In this document: positions 1 through 11,049 of the stretch, piece by piece
Layout: each line of letters begins with the position of its first letter
Position numbering within the stretch: the stretch's first letter is position 1
From: Sporodiniella umbellata
Lineage: Eukaryota; Mucoromycota; Mucoromycetes; Mucorales; Rhizopodaceae
Length of the DNA stretch: 64,000 nucleotides
Assembly (NCBI GenBank): GCA_025677835.1
Contig: JAIXMR010000026.1
Span: 170,531 to 234,530 of the forward strand
Direction: 5' to 3'
Notes under the pieces: generated by a model
Seen by the model: only the letters and a program-made list of their open reading frames with translations
Told to the model about the DNA's origin: nothing
The model's database searches: none
Translations under genes and position numbers: made by a program

Positions 1-720
1 CTAACTAGTCATCTTACGGTCAAAATAGCTGTGTGTACTGCGTCTTCCAATTCCATCTCCTCATTATATCTCTTTTCCAAAAAGGTCTTTGCATTGATCA
101 TGTTTTTGCCAATAGCGCTGGCTTTCCACGCGAAATAAGACCCAGTAGGATCAACTTGGTAGAGCGCCGGTCCATTCACTTCATCAAAGCCTGCGATTAA
201 AATAGATACACCAAAAGGACGCACACCACTATTGACATTTGAGTATTTTTCATCTCTCTACCCTTTTTTTTTTTGCAAATTTACCCGCTTTGAGTATATT
301 CCTGCATCACACTAGCTACCTCTTGCACAAGAATACGTACTGGAGGCTCCTCCATATAAACCCTCTTATAGGCTTGTGCTGCTTTACGTGCTTTACTGAC
401 TAATACACGGAAATCAGGTCCCATGCCCGAATAAACCATGCCAATGTTGGCACAGATCATCTCAATTTTTTGAACAGTAGAGTCATCTACAAGACTGGAT
501 GCCGATTTCTTTTCAGTAGCAATGACAATGCCGTTGGTGGCTACAAAAGCGAGTTGATCAATATTGATGCTTACTGAAAAAAAAAAGGAGTATCAAAAGT
601 TCTACCTTTAATACCAACACTGGTGACGCCACCAGAAACCGCATTCAAAGCATATTCAATTTGTACAAGTTTTCCGGAAGGCGAAAAGGTGGTGAGTGAA
701 AAGCTATATCTATCAGCCAT
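1..720 (-). CDS. PRE8: 20S proteasome subunit alpha type-2 (PSMA2/PRE8 family), 3' end cut by window edge
   Basis: This is an alpha-ring subunit of the 20S core proteasome, which degrades ubiquitinated proteins in nucleus and cytosol. Visible exons are 606-720, 285-540 and 18-228; the next intron starts at 17 with donor GTAAGA, so the last part of the gene lies left of the window. The 194 visible residues begin with [20 protein letters not shown], the alpha-subunit N-terminal signature that gates the pore, and continue through [22 protein letters not shown] and GVRPFGVS, all close to animal and yeast alpha2. The family is about 235 residues, so roughly 40 are missing. The start is the ATG directly before the conserved signature. 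The second-exon acceptor was placed at GTAG before CC because it restores KATNG without an insertion. Identity is very secure; only the 3' end is unseen. Confidence 0.93.
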
Positions 721-1631
721 CTTTTTTTTTTTTTGAAGTTTAAGAAAAAGGTCTGGAAAAGTGAGAAATAAAAAGTAGTTTCGTAAACATACGCGCGTCT
801 ACGCTGCATTTATGATGACGCACCTATCTGAGTTTACTTAGGAAATCCGAAGGGGAATAATCTCTAATTTTGTTACATTGTAACACTTTTTTCTTTAATC
901 TGTTGAATTGGTACACGTCTTTTGCATTCTGGAGACAGTAGCAAAACTAAATTTAAACCATTCTAGTTTTCTTTTTCTTTTTTCTGTCATAGCTTTACTT
1001 ACAGTAGCTCGATAGTTGCATGAACTCTAGCTGTTTACATCCAAGGCAAATAGTGGGCTTTTGTGTAGAGCTGAACAAAAGCTACTTTGGACATGTCTTT
1101 GCTTGTAATAAAGCAGAAAAAAAAAAGTAACCCGCCAAGTTTAGCAGACGGCAAGTGGAGCAAGCAGTTTTCTCAGCTATCCCTATCTTGTTTTCAAGCT
1201 ACTATGCTTTTTTGAATGAAAGTTTTGGTTAAATTCTGTATCCATGAGTTGTTCTTGCTTTTTCCTCAGATCAGAGACTGACAGTCCATGGCGGATAACC
1301 AAATTAGCCGTTTCTTTTTTCGAGTTTATGCAAGTCGTATTTTTTTTTTTTTTTTGACAGAACAATAGTACTGATTTCGAACCAAAAAAAAAAGAAAAAA
1401 ATTACAAAGTTTTGACCAAAGTTTTTTTTTTTTTGAAGTAATTTGTTCTTATTGTCATATTATATGGTCACGAAAATATAACCATAGGGTTGCTCTTTCC
1501 TATTGTTGCCTTTTCAAACCTTTGTGGCTTTCATTAAACTTTACGGAGACTGAATATGTTCACATTTTCATGTCTAAAAACTTTTTTATTTATTTTTTTT
1601 CATTTCTTTCTTCCCCCCTCAGATAAACAAA
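721..1631. other. Intergenic region between divergent PRE8 and KAP123
   Basis: This is the shared upstream region of the proteasome gene (leftward) and KAP123 (rightward). It holds many A and T homopolymers of 9-15 bases and short chance ORFs. No tRNA, repeat family or conserved coding stretch is seen. A yeast-type proteasome PACE motif (GGTGGCAAA) was looked for near 720 and not found. Confidence 0.6.
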
Positions 1632-4600
1632 ATGGAGGTAAAAAACACTTGTTTTTAATAGAAAATACTAAACTCGCTTTTCTTCTTCCCAAAAAGCAAT
1701 TTGCTGCAGGTCTTGAAGAACTTTTGACAAAGCTGGCTTCGGCCCAAGATTCTGAAACGATTCGAATTGTAAAAAAAGAAAAAAAAACCACCAGTCACCG
1801 AACCTCTTTTCACATGTTTTGTACTAGGCTACCTCTACTTTAAACACGCAATTCTACATTTCTCCAGACTGCATTCCCGCCTTTGTGGAGATTATCAGTC
1901 GTTCGCCTCATATCCAAGTGCGTCAGCTAGCTGCCGTTGAATTGAGAAAGCGTATTTCTAAACGCTGGCATGAAATTCCTGATAATGCGCAAACAGCTAT
2001 CCGGAGCCAGTTATTGCAAATCGTTCTAAGCGAACAACAGTAAGACCTTTTAAATCGCAATTCAAAAAGGGGAAAGAGTGTACGTGTTTAACTTGAATTA
2101 GTGAAATCGTTCGCCACTCAACAGCCCGTGTAATTTCATCCATCGCACGTATTGATGTTCCTGAAAACAAATGGCCAGAATTACTTGGATTTTTGAATCA
2201 AGCATGCGCTAGCCCAACAGCAATCCATCGGGAAGTAGGAACTTACTGTTTATATACCCTCTTTGAAGTGATCGCAGATTTCTTTATGGACCACACCGCT
2301 CCTTTGTACGAATTATTCCTAAAGGCCATTGCCGATCCTGAAAGCAAACGAGTAAGAGTGACAACAGTGTTGTAAGTAAATCAGAATATATACATATATA
2401 CGGTTTTGGTAGACACAAAGTCAAATAACATAGTTAAGCTGCTTGTAGAACTTTAGGGAAATTGGCGGAATTTATAGAATCGACTGATAAGGAAAACATC
2501 GTAAGTTGCAAGGCCTTGTTTGTTTGTTGTTTTAACGCATGCCATTTTTAGAAAGCATTTAAAGAAATGATCCCTGGCATGGTGAATGTATTGGAACAAT
2601 GTCTCAAAGAGGGCGACGAGGAAAGTGCTAGTGAAATCTTTGAGGTTTTCGACACTCTGCTTATGCTGGTATATATAATCATCCCAAAAACATGCTTCAT
2701 CTGACTTTCTGTTATCTCTATAAAAAGGACGCACCCCTTTTATCTACACATTTGGCCGACCTAATCCAATTCTTTTTAACAATCGGTTCTAACAAAGAAC
2801 TGGATGACTCCCTTCGTGTCATGGCTCTTTCTTTTCTCATGTGGGCTGCAGTATAGTGAGTGTTAAAAAAAGAAGGCAATGCAAAACGTTGTTTATTGAT
2901 TACTTTTTTTTTTTTTAAAAAAAAAATCAAAGCAAACAAAACAAAATTAGAACACTTAAGCTCATTGGACCTATTATCGAGAGATTGATGCCTATTGGAA
3001 CTGAGGAAGACCCTGAAGATGTTGATGAAGACTCGCCTTCTCGTGTAAGTCCTGTTTTGTAAATACCCACAGAGTTTTCAACTTACCGTGTTTACTAGCT
3101 TGCTTTCAAAGTTTTAAACGCCCTTGCTACCAATATGCCACCACAACAAATTTTCCCCATCGTAATGCCTATGGTTGTCAACTATATGCAAAACCCCGAC
3201 CCCAACTACCGAAAGGCAGCAATGATGTCGTTTGCTGTTGTTATTGAAGGATGCGCAGACTACATGAGTCCTAAACTAAATGAGTTGCTTCCTCTTGTTT
3301 GCACCGGTCTTCAAGATCCTGAGATTATTGTTCGCCGTGCAGCCTGTATGGCTCTGGGCTGTCTGGCTGAGGAAATGCCTACGGAAATTTCAGAGAGTCA
3401 TCAGAGTCTTCTTCCTCTTGTTTTCAATTTGATGAACGATACAAATCCAGAGGTCACACGTCACGCATGTAATGCTTTAGACGCTATTCTTGACAGTCTA
3501 GATGAGCAAGTACTTCAGTACTTGCCTATGCTTATGGAGAAACTACTTTTCCTTCTCGACAATGCACCTCAAGTGGAAACAAAGGCCACAGTGATGGGTG
3601 CTATTGGTAGCGCAGCACATGCTGCCAGTGGATCTTTCGAACCTTATTTTGCTCAAGTGATGCCCCGTATTCGCCACATGATGACCTTGAATGAAGGTAC
3701 AGATGAGGCACTCTTGCGTGGTGTAGCTACAGATTCGGCTGGAGCTATCGCTGAAGCTGTAGGTGCAGATAAGTTTAGACCTTTTACTCAAGACCTAATG
3801 GCATTGGCCATTGAACAACTAACGCTCGAGTCTCCTCGGTTAAGAGAGAGTTCTTATGCCTTCTTCTCCATTATGGCTCGTGTTTTTGGAGAAGAGTTTG
3901 CACCTTATTTACCTACAGTCATGCCTCATATTCTGGCCTCTTGTAAAGCAGAAGAAGGAGGAGATGGCTTGAATCCTGGAAGTGAAATAGACTTGACTTT
4001 AGGAGAGGGTGATGGTGACGAGGACGATAACGCCTTCAATTTCAGTTCTTCTATTGCAGACGAAAAAGAGTTTGCAGCTGATGCTTTGGGTGAAATTTTC
4101 GAGAGTACCCAGGCCCACTTTTTACCCTATGTAGAATCAGCAGTACAAGAATTGACTGAACTGTCTGGCCACTTATTTGATGGCGTTCGTAAAGCTGTTG
4201 TTGGAAGTCTCTTTGGCTTTTTGAAGACATTTTATGTTATGTCTGGATCAGAAGAATGGAGCGCCGGTCTACCTGTGACTTACCCTGTCTCTGACAATGT
4301 TCAGAATATGATCAAGGTAGTAATTCCTACTATTCTGAGTCTTTGGAAAGAAGAAGATGATAAAATGGTAGTCGTACAAGTATGTACCGAGCTGGTCCAG
4401 GCCTTAAAACTTATGGGTCCTAGTGTTGTGGCCGAGCAACTAGAAGAAATTTCAAGAAATGTACTTGATATATTTGAGAAACGATCTTTGTGCCAGTTGA
4501 ACTACGAAGATGATGACTATGTAGATGAAGAGGAGGAGGCTGAGTCAGAGTCTTTGTTAATTGGCGCTGCTGGTGATCTTGTTGCAACTCTGTGCGGCGT

Positions 4601-5323
4601 TGTAGGAGAAAGCTACTCATCCTATTTCGATGTATTTATGCCTCTTATTGCCAAATACTACAAGAAGTCAAAGACACCATCAGAGCGTGCCATGGCTATC
4701 GGATGTCTTGGTGAATGTGTTACCGGTATTAAAACTGCAGTTACTCCCCACACAGAACGCTTGCTTCAATTGTTTGTGAAGGCATGTTCGGATGAGGAGC
4801 ACTCGGTACGTAGCAACGGTGCATATGCCCTTGGTGTTCTTGTGAGTCGTTCTCAGGTTGATCTTAGTACTCAATACCCTGCTATTTTGACCACTTTGTA
4901 CCCTCTCTTTCAACCACAACCTGTGCCTAACATTACCGATAATGCCGCCGGTGCTGTTGCACGTATGATCGTCAGTCGCCCTGATGCGGTACCTCTTGAT
5001 CAAGTCTTGCCTGTATTTACGAGTGTACTACCCCTCAAAGCAGATTTCGCTGAAAACGAGCCTGTATTCCACTGTATTTTCCAACTGTTCCGTGCCAACA
5101 ATCCATTTGTAAGTAAAACTGATAGTACTGTAATAAAAATTAATACTTGTTGTAGGTTCATGGACAGGTGCCCAGCTTCCTTCCTATTTTTGCACACGTG
5201 TTGAATAATGAGGGGCAGATATTAGATGATACACGATCTGAGCTTGTACAGTTAATACGTGCTTTGAATGCCCAATTACCAGCTCTTGGTATTGCTCATA
5301 GTGAATTAAGCCATTATTTGTAA
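1632..5323 (+). CDS. KAP123: Importin subunit beta-4 / karyopherin KAP123
   Basis: This is a nuclear import receptor of the importin-beta superfamily; Kap123/importin-4 carries ribosomal proteins and histones H3/H4 into the nucleus in a Ran-dependent way. I read ten exons: 1632-1637, 1697-1768, 1828-2039, 2102-2371, 2449-2500, 2552-2668, 2728-2855, 2933-3044, 3099-5108 and 5156-5323, coding for 1048 residues (yeast about 1110, human IPO4 about 1080). The protein is alpha-helical HEAT repeats throughout. The N-terminus carries the RQLAAVELRKRI repeat typical of the Ran-binding part, and an acidic loop lies near residue 630 (GDGDEDDN). Exon 1 holds only ATG GAG. Three introns use AAG rather than YAG acceptors (ending 1696, 2727, 2932), chosen because they alone keep the frame and the family alignment. 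The ending SELSHYL matches no extra domain. Identity is secure; exon 1 is the least certain part. Confidence 0.93.
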
Positions 5324-6097
5324 TCTCTAATTCTTGCACACTCACACCACACACACGCACATATTCATAGACTTTTTTTTATTTAATAAATACAGACCCC
5401 TATTATATTGAAACAATCACTACACGACGTTGACTTTAGGCAAACAGTTGTACTTCAAATAGATAGGCGTTTTGTGTATACTTGTCAGAAAGATATAGGA
5501 ACTTTTGAGTCAACCCGTGCGGGGCGGAAACCTTTGCAAAAGTCCCACATTTCAAAGATCCAATATTTAAGGAAAATGCCTTACAGTGTTATTTGTTACC
5601 GTGATTTGGGTTTATGTTGAGTTCCATTTTTTTTTTTTTTTCGAGCGGTTCCACAACTACAAGAAGATGCATTTGGCTGTGTTTCCACCTGAATTAGACT
5701 CAAATCAACAACTTTAAAAGTAAAACTTAAGTCTGATAAACTGCAAACCGAGAACAAAAATTGTCTGACAGAATTACCTCGGTGTAGAGTATCATAGATG
5801 TAGAAGTTCTTTAAAACTTTTTTATCCAAGCGATAAGCTGTTACAACAAAGCATTACAGAATTAAACAAACAAAGGAAAACGGATGGTTTTTAAGTCAAT
5901 TCGATTTAGTGCCTTGCGACACTTCTTTTATTGCCAAGAATCCAAAATTTTAGGAAGGACTATTTTTGAGGTGATGCCATTAATTTCTTAGAAAGCGATT
6001 TTATTTTTTTGGTTACGGACATTTAATCTCCTCAAAGTGACCGTTCTCACTCTATTTATTCTTTTTTTTAAAAAAAAAAAATTGAAAAAGACGAACT
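5324..6097. other. Intergenic region between KAP123 and GLE1
   Basis: This stretch holds the KAP123 3' flank and the GLE1 promoter. A CA-rich run near 5340-5365 precedes a polyadenylation-like AATAAA. A T8-A11 palindrome at about 6062-6081 lies just before the GLE1 start. No further coding signal is seen. Confidence 0.55.
5385..5390 (+). terminator. Probable polyadenylation signal of KAP123
   Basis: An AATAAA hexamer lies 62 bases after the KAP123 stop, following a T-rich run. Position and sequence fit a cleavage and polyadenylation signal; not experimentally shown. Confidence 0.5.
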
Positions 6098-7911
6098 ATG
6101 GAACTAACAACTGCCCCATTGACTAATTCCAACATATTTTCAGTTCCTGATTCTGATTCTGAAACGGATTCGGAAGAAGAAACAAACATCCTTCAGTTTT
6201 TGCCAAAGTACACCCAAACACATGCACAAAAAAGTGAAAATAATGTTTAATGACGTTCATTTTGCAGATCTACAGCTTTTTATTGTCGCAATGAATTAGG
6301 ACTAGTAAAGTCACTTGAGTCCGCCATGTATACAGAGATTTGCTCAAACAATAGCTTGGTAAGAGAGAAAGAAAGTCTACATGTGCTCAAATCTTTTAGA
6401 AGAACAAGCCTGTCATGAAAACACTGGACTCGTTAAAAGAACTCCAACAGAGGTTAAAAGACAACAGACAAAAGGTGATTGAAAACATTAAAAAGAGACG
6501 AGAAGAAGAAAAAAAAGAGCTAGAAGCAATTCGATCGAGTATAAAAAAAGTGTAACAAAAAAACAGACGATATCATGCTTAGTTGTTATTAATTCGCTTA
6601 TCTCACAACGCAGGCTTTTATTTGACGAGGATGACGCAGCGTTTGAGGCAGAGATAAAATCGCGAAACAAAAAAATGGAAGATGCTATTACTTATGATAA
6701 GAGTAGAAGAGAAACTGAGCTGGCTGCCGAGAAAGAAAAGGCCGAAAAAGAGAGCAAATTGAAGGAAGAGGAAGAGAAGAAGAAGAAGGAAGAAAAGGAG
6801 AAGACAGAGAGAGAGTTAAAGAAGGTAAATCTCACATCAGTCTCTGCAATTTTTTTTGTTTTTCATTGACTAGGCGAGCTAGAAAAACAGCCAAGCGTCT
6901 TCGCCTGACGGAATAAAAGAGTACGAGAAACACTACAAACAGATAGAATACTATAAAAAGAACCTCAAGCCAAAGTTGACGGAGGATCCAACTTTTAGAA
7001 AGCAGATATTTGAAACTAAAAAACTAGTCAAAAGAACGATAACTCAGTTACAATTCAAGCATCATGTTATTTTGGAGAAAGCAAGTATTTATTATGCATC
7101 TGTTTCGAGGGTTACTAACCCGTAAAGCGACTTGTAGTATAACGTGATGTACAACCACTTGAACACAGTAAAAGCTCAGTCAAAAGATGCATTTGAAGTG
7201 CTATTGAACTTTCTTTCGAAATCTTTTCTGGGCCAAGTTAAGCAAGAAGTACATGCCACACCCTTTGCTGCTTACTTTTTGGCTCGTTTTGCCTACCTGC
7301 TCATCAGCACCATACCAGAGTTTACCAACTATCTTTTGGGTCGTCTTTATAAAAGATGTCCCTATTTGATTCCTCAATATCATGATGATGATGCTGTAAG
7401 TGAGGCTAAATGTCCGCTTGGATTGTTACTCATACTATTTTAGACCCTCTCTTCTGACGAGATTAGACGCAGACTTCATTACAGCTATGCAGACAAAGAT
7501 ACCAAAGTGCTACAGAACTTTCTTCAACATGCCGAAGAGCAAAAATGCTACATCATGTTTTACGGTGCTTTGTGCCAAACCGAACCTGACCACGGCCAAC
7601 CCGAGAATCCTTATCCAATGAAGCACGCTTGGATTTGGTTGGCCCGTATCTCTAACATGCCTCCTCGTGAGATTACGCCTTTCCTTGTTTTGGGCATGCT
7701 TGAGGTGTCTGCGAAACGTCTGATGGAAGTGTATCCTACCCAGACACCCAAATTACTTAAACTTATTGAAACGACGATCCTTCCCAAGTACCCCAAGAGA
7801 GAAGGAAACGATAACCTTGCATGTATTGTACGTTTGGAAATGTTCCTAAGTGACTACTTTAAGAAAGGAAAACTGAACTGTGTGGAGGAATCAATACCTG
7901 CATCAGTTTAA
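6098..7911 (+). CDS. GLE1: mRNA export factor GLE1 (nuclear pore)
   Basis: Gle1 sits at the cytoplasmic face of the nuclear pore and, with inositol hexakisphosphate, activates the DEAD-box helicase Dbp5 during mRNA export. Seven exons are read: 6098-6207, 6268-6358, 6400-6551, 6614-6824, 6883-7080, 7138-7395 and 7444-7911, giving 495 residues (yeast 538, human 698). Residues 1-35 are short and acidic, about 70-185 form a Lys/Glu-rich coiled coil, and about 190-495 are the all-helical Gle1 C-terminal domain with the conserved stretches ATPFAAYFLARF and PYPMKHAWIWLAR. The intron after residue 254 starts with GC instead of GT (GCAAGT at 7081), a GC-AG intron. The stop lies only 43 bases from the GCP3 stop on the other strand, so the two transcripts probably overlap. 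The start is the first ATG after the T/A palindrome. Family assignment is firm. Confidence 0.92.
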
Positions 7912-7954
7912 AAACAGAAAAAAAAAAAAAAAAGTATAAAAAATGTGTATATTT

Positions 7955-10874
7955 CTAAGAAAAATAAAAGCTATTATAATCAAGTCTTGTGGACAAAGAC
8001 CTCAAGTCTTCGTCATGATAAGACTTTAGGATACTCAAGAACTCAAATACGTGTGAAGTAAACAGAGTTTCTATCTCCTGATGATGACGTCTTGTTTCAG
8101 CCAATTTCTCATTCTCGCTTCTTCCGTATAGGTGATCAAGTGTTGTTTTGTAATCCAAGATGCAATCAAAGAGTTCATTCAAACGATCTGCCAGCACTGT
8201 TTCCTGGACACCGCTTAAGAACCCCTTTTCGGTGATTCTGTTGAGATAGTCGTTATGTGATTCGATAATCGAGTCCAGATCGATACAGTCACTTTCGATT
8301 GCATTCTCGAGTTTCTTCCAAGAACACTCAAGCACTTCAAATAGTACATAATGCTGGAGTTGATAAATGAAATGGGTCATTTTCTGTATCGTCATTTGTG
8401 ACTGATGTAGATCCTCGGAGAATTGTGCGCCCCGATACATTTTCCATTGCTTCCAAGAAGAAGACAGGGTATATTCCACACGTTTGAGGCGCCAAAGAAA
8501 GCTAAACATCTGCAGGTAATGCGCCATGGCACTTGGATTTATCACAGTATTAATAGGTGCATCTACATGATAATCCAATGTAAACACATCCCATCCCAGG
8601 TCGTCTTTTTGGATCTCTAACAATCTCACATCGAGTCTATTTAATATTTCCGGCTTCTCATACTGAGCGTTGGATGAGCGAATCGTGGTTTCCAACACGC
8701 CTGTTAGATTGTGACGAAACAAGGTGCTCGCTGATTGATTTAGCTTAGTACTACATTAAGCGATGAGTATGTTGTGATATATATGTATACTTCCATGCAT
8801 GTTTTACCCTAATGTGTCCATCAAGGACTCGATAAAATCGCCTTGACCCAGTAACAGATACCGTTTGAGTGCTCGAAGATGATCCATCAGCTTGTATTTC
8901 GTTTTTAACAGGTCAATTAAGGAACGGCTGGTATCGAGATAGATAGCATCGATGGTACGTTCAACAGTCTGCGTTTCTCCATACTTGAAGGCATTTTGGA
9001 TAGACGGTGTATAAGTATTCATGGGATCATGACAGCTATAGCGGATAAAGTTTAAAGATTTTCCAATCGAAAAGATTTTCTGTGCCAATTCTTCTGAAAG
9101 AAAGGAGGGCAGCATATTCTCACGTATCGAATACTTGTATTGCCAAAGCACTTCCTCAGATACTGTAGTATCGCAAGCGACAAAGAACTCTTCAAAAGGG
9201 TCATCAAGCTCACCTTCATAAACCCAACGATGCAACATGTCGTAAAACGGCTTTGAAACAACCTGTAACAAATGAGAGACAAACCCTTTGAAAAGAGGGT
9301 CTCCATGCCGAGTATAGTTATGAAGTGTACTGATCAATGCTCCCCCCTTTTGGTCTAGCAAAAAAAAAAAAAGAGATAAGCAAACGCAAAAAGAAAAAAA
9401 GATGGGTGTATATATGTATATACGCGTGTATTACCTTCACAAGCCTCTGTCAGTACACGCATCAAGCTCAGTTTGTTGTTGGCATCTTCCATCCAGACCA
9501 ACAGCCGTTTCAGCGTCAAACTTTGATCGTTCATCGTGCCTCGTGCGGTTTGTTTTTCTACCTGAGCTTCCAAGATAGCGATCCACTTGTAATACGCCGT
9601 CAGCTCTTCCTGTACAGCCGCACATAACGATTGACCGACCAAGCCCATCCCATCATTCAATTGGTTCTTGTCAATAAACTGTTTGACTTGTCGATAGAGC
9701 CATCCGGTAGCTGTTAGCTGATAGGTCAGTTGTTCATTCGCCGTCGAAAGATGCATAAAGTGGGTATCAAAGAAATATTCTTGGGTAGACTCGTCTGCTT
9801 TAAGATATTGACCGTCGATTCCTTGAAAGATAAATACAAGGTCACGTAATATATCTGATTCAGAGACTATATATCAAACAGAGTGATGAATATTGGCTGA
9901 TAGGTGATTTAAATGAAAAAAAAAAAAAAGTACCGTCTCGTTTATAGGAGGATTTGACTTTGGCAAGTTGTAGTGCAGGTGGATCTGTCATATCACTTTT
10001 TTTAGAAAAAAATAAAATAAAATAAAAAGGTAAGTGATAGCCAATATTAACGGTGAAGAATATTGGATATGTTTACATGCATTTCATAGGGTTGCGATAA
10101 CTGTAAACGATCCATGTCTTGTTCTAAATTGGGTAGGCCTGACCCTTGTAGGCTGATGGTGCTTTGGCTACCGGACTATAGATAGGATTTTTCTTGAATA
10201 TTCATTGTCCATATTTCATGTCCCTGTTTTTTTTTTTTTTTAAAAAAAAATTACATACAACAGAATCCTCTTGAGGTTCAAGTGTCAAATTGTTGAGTAA
10301 GGATAATAAATAAAGTATAGATTTCTTTTTTCCTATTTGACGCTATAGAAAGAGATGAATAAGTAAGGATCTGGTGGCAAATTCGTGTTTTACAGTTGAG
10401 GATAGTTTGTTGTAAAGGTGCGCAAATTGGAACGCTTTTTCTGCGGTATTTGGGTCTTGACTAACTATATATTAATGATAAATAAAACAAGTCATACAAG
10501 AATTTAAAATATAAAAAAAAGCCAAGTGCAATTACAGTGATCGTGAATGTTATTTATAATGCTATGCTCATCTGGTATAACTGAAGACTCTTTTTGACTG
10601 AATAAAATGCAAGTGTTGGTAAATAATATTTATAACTCTCTTTTTGTTTTGTATTTTAAAAAAAAAAAAACCTTGAAAGTATTTGAAGGTAATGTTCCAA
10701 TAGATCTGCTTTAAATTCGGTTGCTTCTTTGGACTGGTGAGAACCGAAAGAAAGAAAACATTCGACAAGTTTTGAAAGAGTTCTAGAAGAAGCCGTGGCC
10801 TCTTCTGTTGCATTGTAGTTAGAAGCAAGTGAATTACGAGCTGTTCGTGAACGTAAATTTGGCAAATAGCTCAT
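7955..10874 (-). CDS. TUBGCP3: Gamma-tubulin complex component 3 (GCP3/Spc98 family)
   Basis: GCP3 is a core subunit of the gamma-tubulin small complex that nucleates microtubules at spindle pole bodies. Exons on the minus strand: 10672-10874, 10394-10460, 10259-10342, 10077-10175, about 9934-9995, 9435-9866, 8808-9354 and 7955-8750, for roughly 760 residues. Diagnostic stretches are SILYLLLSL near the N-terminus, ILRDLVFIFQGIDG, MGLVGQSLCAA, EACEDQKGGAL, then the C-terminal gamma-tubulin-binding domain with LTGVLETTIRSSNAQ, LDYHVDAPINTV and FEVLECSW. All match GCP3 rather than GCP2. The first intron has an unusual donor (GTTTTT) and is about 210 bases, long for this window. The junction between the 10077-10175 exon and the 9934 exon does not close cleanly: the best-looking donor (GTAAAC at 10076) is out of phase with the AAG acceptor at 9996, so one boundary there is wrong. 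The rest is secure. Confidence 0.88.
7963..7968 (+). terminator. Candidate GLE1 polyadenylation signal inside antisense GCP3
   Basis: AATAAA lies 51 bases after the GLE1 stop, following an A13 run. It falls inside the final codons of the opposing GCP3 gene, so the GLE1 mRNA would be antisense to the GCP3 coding end. Confidence 0.4.
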
Positions 10875-11049
10875 ATTTTTTGCAGAAAAAAAAGAGGACA
10901 ATTAAATTGCAAATGTTATTTTATTTGGGGGAGAGAGAAAAAAAAAGGGGGGAAAGTATTGTATGACAATGAGCAAAAAAAAAAAAACAAGGGATTATAA
11001 GAGATATTGTGTATAAATGTATATAAAAAGAAAAGAGCCGAGGGCCTTT

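Noticed and set aside
5109..5204. KAP123 ending at the stop near 5204
   Set aside because: The reading frame runs into an intron (GTAAGT at 5109). Splicing to 5156 adds the conserved C-terminal helices ending at 5323.
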